A DNA stretch of 64,000 nucleotides, taken from contig DWWX01000020.1 of NCBI GenBank assembly GCA_019119495.1, positions 183,738 to 247,737 on the forward strand, in the 5' to 3' direction. How positions within the stretch are numbered: the first letter of the stretch is position 1; each line of letters begins with the position of its first letter. The stretch comes from Candidatus Gemmiger stercorigallinarum. GTDB lineage: Bacteria > Bacillota > Clostridia > Oscillospirales > Ruminococcaceae. Positions 16,360-23,909 of this stretch are shown piece by piece. The position numbers and the translations under genes are program-made. The notes below the pieces were generated by a model. The model was not told where the DNA came from and did no database searches. It saw only the letters and a list, made by a program, of their open reading frames with translations.

Positions 16360-18552
16360 TCAGACAGTGCCCGGCTGGGGCACGCCTTTCATGGTCAGGG
16401 CAATGCGCTTCTTTTTTCCGTCGACGCTCAGCACCCGGACGCGGACCACGTCGCCCACCTTCAGCACATCGCGCGGGTGTTTGATGAAACGGTCGGAGAT
16501 CTGGGAGATATGCACCAGGCCGTCCTGGTGTACGCCGATGTCCACAAAAGCGCCGAAGTCGATGACGTTTCGCACGGTGCCGGTCAGCTCCATGCCCTCT
16601 TTCAGGTCCTCCAGCCCCATCACGTCGCTGCGCAGAAGCGGCTTGGGCAGGCTGTCGCGCACATCGCGGCCGGGCTTTTTCAGTTCGGCAACAATATCGC
16701 GCAGGGTGGGTTCGCCCACACCCAGCTGGGCGCACAGGCCGGGCGCGCCCAGCTGCGCCACGCGGGCGTCCAGCTCCGCCATGGCCGGCGTGCCGATGTC
16801 CGCCGCCTTGTAGCCGCAGGCCTGCAGCAGCGCTTTGGCCGCCGGGTAGCTTTCCGGATGGACGGCGGTCTCGTCCAGCTTGTTTTTGGCGCCGGGCAGG
16901 CGCAGGAAGCCTGCGCACTGCTCAAAGGCCTTTGGCCCCAGCCCCTTGACCTTTTTCAGCTCGGTGCGGCTGGCAAAGGGGCCTTCGGTCTCCCGGCGGG
17001 CCACAATGTTTTTGGCGGTGGCGGCGGTGATGCCCGCCACCCGGCGCAAAAGCGGCGCCGAGGCGGTGTTCAGGTCGACGCCCACCGAGTTGACGCAGTC
17101 CTCCACCACGCCGTCCAGCGTCTCGTTCAGCCGCTTTTGGGGCATGTCGTGCTGGTACTGGCCCACGCCCACCGCCTTGGGGTCGATCTTGACCAGCTCG
17201 GCCAGGGGGTCCTGCAGACGCCGGGCGATGGACACCGCGCTGCGCAGGTTGACGTCAAACTGGGGGAATTCCTCCGCCGCCAGCTTGGAGGCCGAGTAAA
17301 CACTGGCCCCCGCCTCGCTGACGACCATGTACTGCAGGTGCAGCCCATCGCTCTCGGCCAGCTCGCGGATGACGTCGGCGGCAAACTGCTCGGTCTCGCG
17401 GCCGGCAGTGCCGTTGCCGATGGCCAGCACCTCCACATGGTTCTGCCGGATCATCCGCTTGACGGCGGCCTTGGCCTGGTCCACCTTTTTGAATTCCGGC
17501 ACCGGGTAGACGACGCCGGTGTCCAGCACACGGCCGGTGGCGTCCACCACCGCCACCTTGCAGCCCATGCGGTAGCCGGGGTCCAGCCCCATGACCACCT
17601 TGCCGCGGATGGGCGGCTGCATCAAAAGCTGGCGCAGGTTATCGCCAAACACCTGAATGGCACCCTCGGCGGCCTTGTCGGAAAGCTCGCCCCGCAGTTC
17701 GGTCTCCAGGCTGGGGTGGATCAGCCGCTTGTAGGCGTCCAGCGCGGCAGCCTCCACAATGGCGGCGCTGGGGCCGCCGGCGCGGCGGACAAACAGCTTG
17801 GCCGCGATGGCCGCTGCCCGGTCGGATTCCACCTGGATGGATACCTTCAAAAAGCCTTCCCGCTCGCCCCGGTCCAGCGCCAGGATGCGGTGGCCGGGGA
17901 GCTTGGAGACAGGCTCGGTGTAATCGTAATACTGGGCGTAGACGCTGTCCTCCTCTTTGGCTTTGACGCTGTGCACCAGGCCGAAGGCCCGGTAAAAACG
18001 GCGCAGCTCCGCCCGGCAGCGGGCGTCGTCAGAGATCTGCTCGGCCAGGATGTCCTGCGCGCCGGCCAGGGCGGCGGCCGCGTCGGGGACCTCGTCGTTT
18101 GTGTATTTGGCAGCTTCCGCCGCCGGGTCAAAGCCGGAATTTTGCCGCAGGACCGCGTCCGCCAGCGGCTGCAGGCCGCGGGCGCGGGCAATGCTGGCGC
18201 GGGTCTTGCGCTTGGGCTTGTAGGGGCGGTAGAGGTCCTCCACCTCGGCCAGCGTTTTGGCCGCGGCAATGCTGGCCTGCAGTTCCGGCGTCATGGCGTT
18301 CTGCTCGGTGATGCTGCGGCTGACTTCCTCCTTGCGGGCGTCCAGGCCGCGCAGGTAGTCCAGCCGCTCGCCCAGGCGGCGCAGCACCTGGTCGTCCATC
18401 GAGCCGGTGGCCTCCTTGCGGTAGCGGGCGATGAAGGGGATGGTGTTGCCCTCGTCGATCAGTTTTACGGCGCCCTCCACGTACCGGGGAGCCAGCTCAA
18501 ACTCCTGGGCAAGCTGGGAAATATGGGGGTTGGGGGTCGTGGTCTCGCTCAT
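16360..18552 (-). CDS. tex: Tex-family S1 RNA-binding protein
   Basis: A 730-residue protein with the Tex layout: N-terminal helical region, YqgF-homologous nuclease-like domain (about residues 320-450, VVMGLDPGYRMGCKVAV), helix-hairpin-helix domain (about 490-560, SVGVDLNTASAPLLRRVAGI) and a C-terminal S1 domain (about 650-720, GTVRNVIDFGAFVDIGVHQDG). Tex binds nucleic acid and affects transcription and toxin expression in several pathogens. It starts within an ATGA overlap with yfhO. GAGGAGAAACC precedes the ATG. Confidence 0.95.
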   Translation of the reverse strand: MSETTTPNPHISQLAQEFELAPRYVEGAVKLIDEGNTIPFIARYRKEATGSMDDQVLRRLGERLDYLRGLDARKEEVSRSITEQNAMTPELQASIAAAKTLAEVEDLYRPYKPKRKTRASIARARGLQPLADAVLRQNSGFDPAAEAAKYTNDEVPDAAAALAGAQDILAEQISDDARCRAELRRFYRAFGLVHSVKAKEEDSVYAQYYDYTEPVSKLPGHRILALDRGEREGFLKVSIQVESDRAAAIAAKLFVRRAGGPSAAIVEAAALDAYKRLIHPSLETELRGELSDKAAEGAIQVFGDNLRQLLMQPPIRGKVVMGLDPGYRMGCKVAVVDATGRVLDTGVVYPVPEFKKVDQAKAAVKRMIRQNHVEVLAIGNGTAGRETEQFAADVIRELAESDGLHLQYMVVSEAGASVYSASKLAAEEFPQFDVNLRSAVSIARRLQDPLAELVKIDPKAVGVGQYQHDMPQKRLNETLDGVVEDCVNSVGVDLNTASAPLLRRVAGITAATAKNIVARRETEGPFASRTELKKVKGLGPKAFEQCAGFLRLPGAKNKLDETAVHPESYPAAKALLQACGYKAADIGTPAMAELDARVAQLGAPGLCAQLGVGEPTLRDIVAELKKPGRDVRDSLPKPLLRSDVMGLEDLKEGMELTGTVRNVIDFGAFVDIGVHQDGLVHISQISDRFIKHPRDVLKVGDVVRVRVLSVDGKKKRIALTMKGVPQPGTV

Positions 18553-21053
18553 GGTTTCTCCTCGTTTTCGGTCAGCCGGATCTCTCCGGTGGGAAGGTCG
18601 GTGTTCGGGTGTTCCGCAGGCGGCTCCCCTGCCCCGCCGTCATCCGGCACATCGGGCCGGGACGGGCCGGGCTGCGGCTCGACGTCCAAAATCGGCTCCG
18701 GCGCGGCGGGGACCGCCGCGGGCGCCGCGTGTTGTTTGCCGCGGCGCAGCCAGAGCAAATACAGCGCATAGGCCGCCAGCCCCGTCAGAGTGACGGCAAG
18801 GCCGACGTCCAGGCCGGGCGTTCGGTAGGTAAAGACGATCTCGGCATGGCCGGCGGGCACGCGCACCGCCATCAGGCCGTTGTCCACCTTCTCGATCCGG
18901 GCGGCCTGGCCGTTGACGGTGGCGGTAAAGCCGTCGTCGTAAGGGACGCTGAAAAAGACCAGCTGGTCGGAATCGTAATCGGTCACCGCGGTAAAACCGG
19001 TGCGGGTGGCCGTGAACTCCGTAACGCCCGCGGCGCGTCGGTCGCTGCAGTCCTGCACGTAATCGTCGTATCCCCGGTCAGCCAGGGAAGTGTCCGGCAG
19101 GGGCGAAAGGATATCCGAATAGCGGGCGATCTGCTCCTCGTCCAGCAGCACGGCGCGCATCAGGATGTTGCCGCGCTCCTCCTCCGGCACCGACTCGAAC
19201 TGCTCCTGCGTGATGTAATACCGGTAGGCAAAGCCCATGGGAACGTAGTTGTCGTTTTCGTAGATCTGGTAGCTGCCCACCTCGTCCGCCAGGGTCCAGC
19301 CTTCCAGGGCCAGCTCCTGCCAGTTGTTCAGTTCGTCCAGCGGCACCAGGGTGTAGCGCACGCTCAGCAGCCCGCGCAGGGCGTACAGCTCAAAATCCGG
19401 CTTGGAGTTGACGTCGCGGGTCACGCCCACGGTGGGGTAAAACTCCAGGATGTGCGGCGCCACGGTGGAGTGGAAGAACTGGATGCAGCTTTTGTCCAGC
19501 CAGATGCCCATGTTGTTGTAGCAGTTGTAAGCGTCCAGGCGGTAAAAACTGTCCGACGGCAGCGCGGCGTTGACGTCGCCGGCCTCGTTGTAGGTCTGCT
19601 GGACAAAGTCGGCGTCGTTGTACCACTGGGCGTACTTGGCGATGGAGATATGTACGGTGCCGTACAGCCAGCTGAAGCCCATGACCGCCGCCAGCAGAAT
19701 CGGGAAATAATGCCGCGTATGGCGGAAGAACCGCACGATGACGGCAAACAGCACCACGCCCAGCACGCTGATGCCGAAGATGGCCCAGAACCGCGCCTGG
19801 TTGTCCACCACGCCCAGCACAAAGTCGCCGTCCTCGTCCTGATTAGGCACCAGCGCAAAAGCCGCCGCCGACAGCGTAAAGAGCGCCACCAGCCGGTTTG
19901 CGCCCCAGAGGTTGGCGGTCTCGTCCTGCAGGGCCATGGCCGATGCGCCGCACAGGACCAGGATGGCCATATAGTACCAGCGGGCATAGTAGCTGGAATT
20001 GAGGGCATAAAAGGCGCTGTTGAGTACCGGCACCATGGCGCAGACCAGGCTGATCTTCAAGATCAGCGTAAAGGGGTGCCGCCGGCGCTTGCGGCAGAAC
20101 GCCAGCCCCGCCGCAATGCCCACCACCGGCAGGTAAACGGACATGCTGGTCCACTTGATCACCCCGCCGCTGAACAGATCGGTCAGGTAGGGGGCGTCCG
20201 GCATCAGGAACATGCTGTACAAAATGGACAGATACTGCTGCGAGTTGCCGTACACCAGATAGCCGTACCCGGTAAAGGGGTCGATGGTGCGGGGGTTCTG
20301 CAAAAGCGACAGCACGGTGGGCACCAGCAAAAGCGCCCCCGCCGCGCAGCCGATGACCGTTTCCAGCGCCAGCGTGCCAAACCGTTTGAGGGTGATGTGA
20401 TACTTGCGCGCCGCGCACATGCAGATAAAGTACAGCACCAGGAACACCGCCTGCCCGGCAAAGAAAAAGTAGTTGTTCAGCAGGCAGACCGCCACGCACA
20501 GCGGAAAGACGCCGCGCCGGCCGTCGATGGCGGTGTTGTCCAGCGCCGTCAGCAGATACGGGAAGATGGCCGGCGCATCCAGAAAGAAATAGAAAAAGAT
20601 ATTGTAGACGTTGAACCCGCAGAACGCATACAGGATGCCGCACAGCATGGCCATGCGGTCGTCCTTGGACCAGCGGCGGATCCACAGGTAGGCGCCGCTG
20701 CCGGCCACCGCAAATTTCAGGCAGAGCATGGGCGCCATCAGCCAGGGGATCCAGCGCGACGGCAGAAGGATGGTCAGCCAGAAAAACGGGCTGCCCAGCG
20801 AGTAATAAGAGTAAGCGTTGACAAAGCCACTGCCCAGATCGGTGGCCCAGCTGAACGTGCCCCCCTGCTTGACAAAGTCGTTGGTGTAGGCATAGAACGG
20901 GATCATCTGGTCGTTGAAGTCGCCGGCATAATGGAAAAAGTCGCCGTTTAGCCCGTCGATGATGCAGTGGGGCGCAAACAGCGCGGCGGCCAGCGCCAGG
21001 CAGAGCAGAAAGGTCCGTCCGTAGCGGCATTTTTGCTTTTGAAGGCTTACCAT
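18549..21053 (-). CDS. yfhO: YfhO-family membrane glycosyltransferase-like protein
   Basis: An 834-residue polytopic protein. About 12 hydrophobic helices span residues 15-500. A large extracytoplasmic domain follows (about 500-770), then one more helix (about 775-795) and an acidic Pro-rich tail. The motif DFNDQMIPFYAY near residue 45 and the LGSGF region match the YfhO family; YfhO in Bacillus adds sugars to lipoteichoic acid. Family members use lipid-linked sugars on the outer face. Its last codon overlaps the tex start by 4 nt, so tex may be translationally coupled to it. Confidence 0.88.
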   Translation of the reverse strand: MVSLQKQKCRYGRTFLLCLALAAALFAPHCIIDGLNGDFFHYAGDFNDQMIPFYAYTNDFVKQGGTFSWATDLGSGFVNAYSYYSLGSPFFWLTILLPSRWIPWLMAPMLCLKFAVAGSGAYLWIRRWSKDDRMAMLCGILYAFCGFNVYNIFFYFFLDAPAIFPYLLTALDNTAIDGRRGVFPLCVAVCLLNNYFFFAGQAVFLVLYFICMCAARKYHITLKRFGTLALETVIGCAAGALLLVPTVLSLLQNPRTIDPFTGYGYLVYGNSQQYLSILYSMFLMPDAPYLTDLFSGGVIKWTSMSVYLPVVGIAAGLAFCRKRRRHPFTLILKISLVCAMVPVLNSAFYALNSSYYARWYYMAILVLCGASAMALQDETANLWGANRLVALFTLSAAAFALVPNQDEDGDFVLGVVDNQARFWAIFGISVLGVVLFAVIVRFFRHTRHYFPILLAAVMGFSWLYGTVHISIAKYAQWYNDADFVQQTYNEAGDVNAALPSDSFYRLDAYNCYNNMGIWLDKSCIQFFHSTVAPHILEFYPTVGVTRDVNSKPDFELYALRGLLSVRYTLVPLDELNNWQELALEGWTLADEVGSYQIYENDNYVPMGFAYRYYITQEQFESVPEEERGNILMRAVLLDEEQIARYSDILSPLPDTSLADRGYDDYVQDCSDRRAAGVTEFTATRTGFTAVTDYDSDQLVFFSVPYDDGFTATVNGQAARIEKVDNGLMAVRVPAGHAEIVFTYRTPGLDVGLAVTLTGLAAYALYLLWLRRGKQHAAPAAVPAAPEPILDVEPQPGPSRPDVPDDGGAGEPPAEHPNTDLPTGEIRLTENEEKP

Positions 21054-21154
21054 ATGCTGTCCTCGTGCCGGCAGATGCTGCCGGGAATTTGGTCCAAGAA
21101 AGTCTGTGGAAGTACGGAAATTGGGCTGCCAAATGGTTTTCGCGTTTGGGGTTG

Positions 21155-21168
21155 TGTGGTATACTAAG
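21155..21168 (+). promoter_or_regulatory. Extended -10 promoter of the YfbR-like gene
   Basis: TGTGGTATACTAAG with TG-x-TATACT and no good -35. The same 14 nt occur again at 22921-22934. Confidence 0.6.
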
Positions 21169-21241
21169 ATAGATCCGTGCCGTGCGCTGCCGCGCGGCGC
21201 CTGTTACCGGTACAGACGGAAAAGAAAGGACCCTGTTACAG

Positions 21242-21847
21242 ATGGCCAAGACCTATCCCTTCAACGCGCTGCTGGGACGGATGAAGTACATCACCCGCTG
21301 GAGCCTGATGCACAACTCCCGCCCGGAATCCCTGAGCGAGCACACGGCGGACACCGCGCTGATCGCGCATATGCTCTGCCGCATCGCCCTGCACTGCACC
21401 GGCACCGGGGCGGGCATCCGCCCCGACACGGTGGCCACAGCAGCATTATACCACGATGCGCCCGAAATTTTAACCGGAGATATGCCGACGCCGGTAAAAT
21501 ACAAAAACGACGCCCTGCGCACCGCCTACAAGGCCGTGGAGGCCGAGAGCGCCCGCGCCATGGCCAGCCTGCTGCCGGAGGAGCTGGCGGCCGGGACGGC
21601 GCAATACCTGACCGGCGGCGTGCTGAACGACGCCGAGCGCAAGCTGCTGAAGGCCGCCGACCGGCTTTCGGCACTGATCAAGTGTATCGAGGAAGGCCAG
21701 AGCGGAAACCGGGAGTTCGAGGCCGCCCGCGCCCAGCAGGAAGCCGCCCTGCACGCCATGGACTGCCCGGAGGCGGAATACTTTATGGAACACATGCTGC
21801 CCTGCTACACCCAGAACCTGGACGAACTGACCCGCGGCCGGTTCTGA
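21242..21847 (+). CDS. HD-domain 5'-deoxynucleotidase (YfbR-like)
   Basis: A 201-residue HD phosphohydrolase. Metal ligands are visible in RPESLSEHTADTALIAH (His near 33) and LYHDAPEIL (His-Asp near 66-67), followed by a third helix with AADRLSALIKC (Asp near 140). YfbR-type enzymes remove phosphate from deoxynucleoside 5'-monophosphates. The start at 21242 (MAKTYPFNAL) has AAAGGA upstream; an ORF start 20 codons earlier is not supported by a ribosome site. It converges on dus with a 16-nt gap. Confidence 0.85.
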   Translation: MAKTYPFNALLGRMKYITRWSLMHNSRPESLSEHTADTALIAHMLCRIALHCTGTGAGIRPDTVATAALYHDAPEILTGDMPTPVKYKNDALRTAYKAVEAESARAMASLLPEELAAGTAQYLTGGVLNDAERKLLKAADRLSALIKCIEEGQSGNREFEAARAQQEAALHAMDCPEAEYFMEHMLPCYTQNLDELTRGRF

Positions 21848-21863
21848 CCGCGCCGGCCGCAGT

Positions 21864-22838
21864 TTAGTCCTGCGCCCGGTAGACGGCCTCGATCAGCCGG
21901 TCCACGTCCTCAAAATGGCTTAAGGTGGAGCAGGCCCGGCGCAAAGCCGCCGCGCCCCGCAGGCCCCGCATATAGTGGATGGCCTGGCTGCGGGCCTGGG
22001 GCATGGCGGTCCATTCACCCTTGCGCTCGCACATGTCGTAGATCTGCGCCCGCAGGGTGGCCATTCGCTTTTGCAGCGTGGGCGGCGCGGGGGCGGGTTC
22101 GCCGGCCAGGGCGGCCTTGATCTCGTCAAACAGCCAGGGGTTGCCCAGCGCGCCCCGGCCCACCATGACCGCGTCGCAGCCGGTCTCCCGCAGCATGGCC
22201 AGGGCGTCGGCGGCCGAGTTGACGTCGCCGTTGCCCACCACCGGGATGGACACCGCCTGTTTGACCGCTTTGATAACGCCGGGGTCGATGGGCGGGATGT
22301 ACATCTGCTCCCGCGTGCGGCCGTGCACCGTGACCAGCGCCGCGCCGTTTTCCTGGCACTGTTTTGCCACCTCCACCGCGGTGATGTGGTCCGCGTCCCA
22401 GCCGGCGCGCATCTTTACGGTAACGGGCGTATCCCCTGCCGCGTCCACCGCGGCGCGCACCATGCGGCCGCAAAGCTGTGGGTCCAGCATCAGCTTGCTG
22501 CCCGCCCCGCCGCCGGTGATCTTGGGGGCCGGGCACCCCATGTTGATGTCGATGAGATCAAAGGCCAGCCCCTTGCCCCGAATGATGCGGATGGCTTCGG
22601 CCAGGGTATCCGGCTCATTGCCGAACAGCTGCACGGCGTAGATGCCGTGGGGGTCCGGGTCCCGCAAAAGCGCCACGCTTTTCTGGTCGCCGTAGGTGAT
22701 GGCCTTGGCGCTTGCCATCTCGCTTACGGTATATGCCGCGCCGTGGTCCGCCATCAGGTGGCGGCATGCCGCGTCGGTAAAGCCTGCCATCGGCGCAAAC
22801 ACCGCCCCTTGGGGGATCTCCAGCTTGCCAATGCGCAT
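21864..22838 (-). CDS. dus: tRNA-dihydrouridine synthase (DusB-like)
   Basis: A 324-residue TIM-barrel flavoenzyme. The family signatures are APMAGFTDAACR near residue 15, DINMGCPAPKI near residue 97 (catalytic Cys), KMRAGW, HGRTREQMY near residue 170 and GNGDVNS near residue 202. It reduces uridine to dihydrouridine in the tRNA D-loop using NADPH and FMN. AAAGGAG precedes the ATG. It is divergent from the methyltransferase gene and has its own extended -10 promoter. Confidence 0.95.
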   Translation of the reverse strand: MRIGKLEIPQGAVFAPMAGFTDAACRHLMADHGAAYTVSEMASAKAITYGDQKSVALLRDPDPHGIYAVQLFGNEPDTLAEAIRIIRGKGLAFDLIDINMGCPAPKITGGGAGSKLMLDPQLCGRMVRAAVDAAGDTPVTVKMRAGWDADHITAVEVAKQCQENGAALVTVHGRTREQMYIPPIDPGVIKAVKQAVSIPVVGNGDVNSAADALAMLRETGCDAVMVGRGALGNPWLFDEIKAALAGEPAPAPPTLQKRMATLRAQIYDMCERKGEWTAMPQARSQAIHYMRGLRGAAALRRACSTLSHFEDVDRLIEAVYRAQD

Positions 22839-22889
22839 TGCGCACGCTCCTTTCGTGGTTATTGCTTGATTGGCTCACAAAGCGGTTTT

Positions 22890-22900
22890 ATTGTACCACA
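22890..22900 (-). promoter_or_regulatory. Extended -10 promoter of dus
   Basis: On the minus strand TGTGGTACAAT, with TG-x-TACAAT. It is back-to-back with the plus-strand promoter at 22921. Confidence 0.6.
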
Positions 22901-22920
22901 TTGCGCACGGCGTGGCAATT

Positions 22921-22934
22921 TGTGGTATACTAAG
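22921..22934 (+). promoter_or_regulatory. Extended -10 promoter of the methyltransferase gene
   Basis: TGTGGTATACTAAG, identical to 21155-21168. Confidence 0.6.
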
Positions 22935-22999
22935 TTGTCAAAGTGCTCAAGCAAAGCGATTTTCTCTGCCGCTTTGCTTTGTTGAGAAAGGAACGCGCC

Positions 23000-23785
23000 A
23001 TGCAGGACCCGAATATCGACCACGGCGTCCGCTTTGACTGGGGCCGCGCCTCGGCAGACTATGCCCGTTACCGGGACATTTACCCGCCCGCCTTTTACGA
23101 CGCCCTGATCTCCCGCGGGCTGTGCACAGCCGGGCAGCGGGTATTGGACCTGGGCACCGGCACCGGTGTTCTGCCCAGGGCGCTGTACCGTTATGGCGCG
23201 GGCTTCACCGGCGTGGACGCCGCCCCGGCGCAGATCGAGCAGGCAAAGCGCCTGGCCGCCCAGAGCGGCATGGACATCCGCTTTTTCTGTGCAAGGGCGG
23301 AGGACTGCCGCTTTCCCGAAGGCTCGTTTGACGCGGTCACGGCCTGCCAGTGCTTTGTCTACTTTGACCACGCCGCACTGGCGCCGCTGCTGCACCGCTG
23401 GCTGCGCCCCGGCGGGCGGTTTGCCGTGCTGTACATGGCCTGGCTGCCCGGCGAGGACGAGATCGCCGCACGCAGCGAGGAACTGATCCTGCGCTGCAAC
23501 CCTGCCTGGACCGGCTGCGGCGAGACCCGCCGCCCCATTGCCATCCCGCCCGACTACGACGGATATTTTGTGCGGGAAACGCAGCAGGTGTTTGACCTGC
23601 CGGTACATTTCAGCCGGAAAAGCTGGCACGGGCGCATCCGCGCCTGCCGGGGCGTGGGCGCGTCGCTGGACAGCGGCGCCCTTGCCCGGTTCGACGCCGA
23701 GCACCGCGCGCTGCTGGCACGCACGGCGCCGCCGGAATTTGATGTGCTCCACTACGCCGCCGTGACCATCCTGCGGCGGGCTTAG
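23000..23785 (+). CDS. SAM-dependent methyltransferase (class I)
   Basis: A 261-residue protein with the Rossmann SAM-binding motif VLDLGTGTGVLPRAL near residue 48, the acidic ribose-binding loop FTGVDAAPAQ and motif II SFDAVTACQCFVYFD near residue 110. The substrate is unknown: the C-terminal part (about 170-260) is not diagnostic. AGAAAGGAA precedes the ATG. It is flanked by a 12-bp perfect hairpin at 23795-23821 and by polA. Confidence 0.85.
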   Translation: MQDPNIDHGVRFDWGRASADYARYRDIYPPAFYDALISRGLCTAGQRVLDLGTGTGVLPRALYRYGAGFTGVDAAPAQIEQAKRLAAQSGMDIRFFCARAEDCRFPEGSFDAVTACQCFVYFDHAALAPLLHRWLRPGGRFAVLYMAWLPGEDEIAARSEELILRCNPAWTGCGETRRPIAIPPDYDGYFVRETQQVFDLPVHFSRKSWHGRIRACRGVGASLDSGALARFDAEHRALLARTAPPEFDVLHYAAVTILRRA

Positions 23786-23794
23786 CGGCCGCTC

Positions 23795-23821
23795 CAGCGT
23801 GTCGAGAAACTCGACACGCTG
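23795..23821. repeat. 12-bp perfect palindrome with AAA loop
   Basis: CAGCGTGTCGAG (23795-23806), AAA, then CTCGACACGCTG (23810-23821). It is not followed by a T run on either strand, so it is a weak terminator at best. It may be an intergenic palindromic repeat. Confidence 0.7.
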
Positions 23822-23909
23822 CAAAGTGGGCAACAGCCGCGCATGGCTGCGCTTTTCTCTTTCTGTCCCTTCCAATCCATTTTAGACTTTATCCATCGGA
23901 GGCCACAAC

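Noticed and set aside
15631-18771. A 1046-codon plus-strand open frame across the HPr-like and tex region
   Set aside because: It is a shadow of tex and its neighbours on the other strand in G+C-rich DNA; its translation is low-complexity Gly/Ala/Gln/His/Arg sequence with no family motif.
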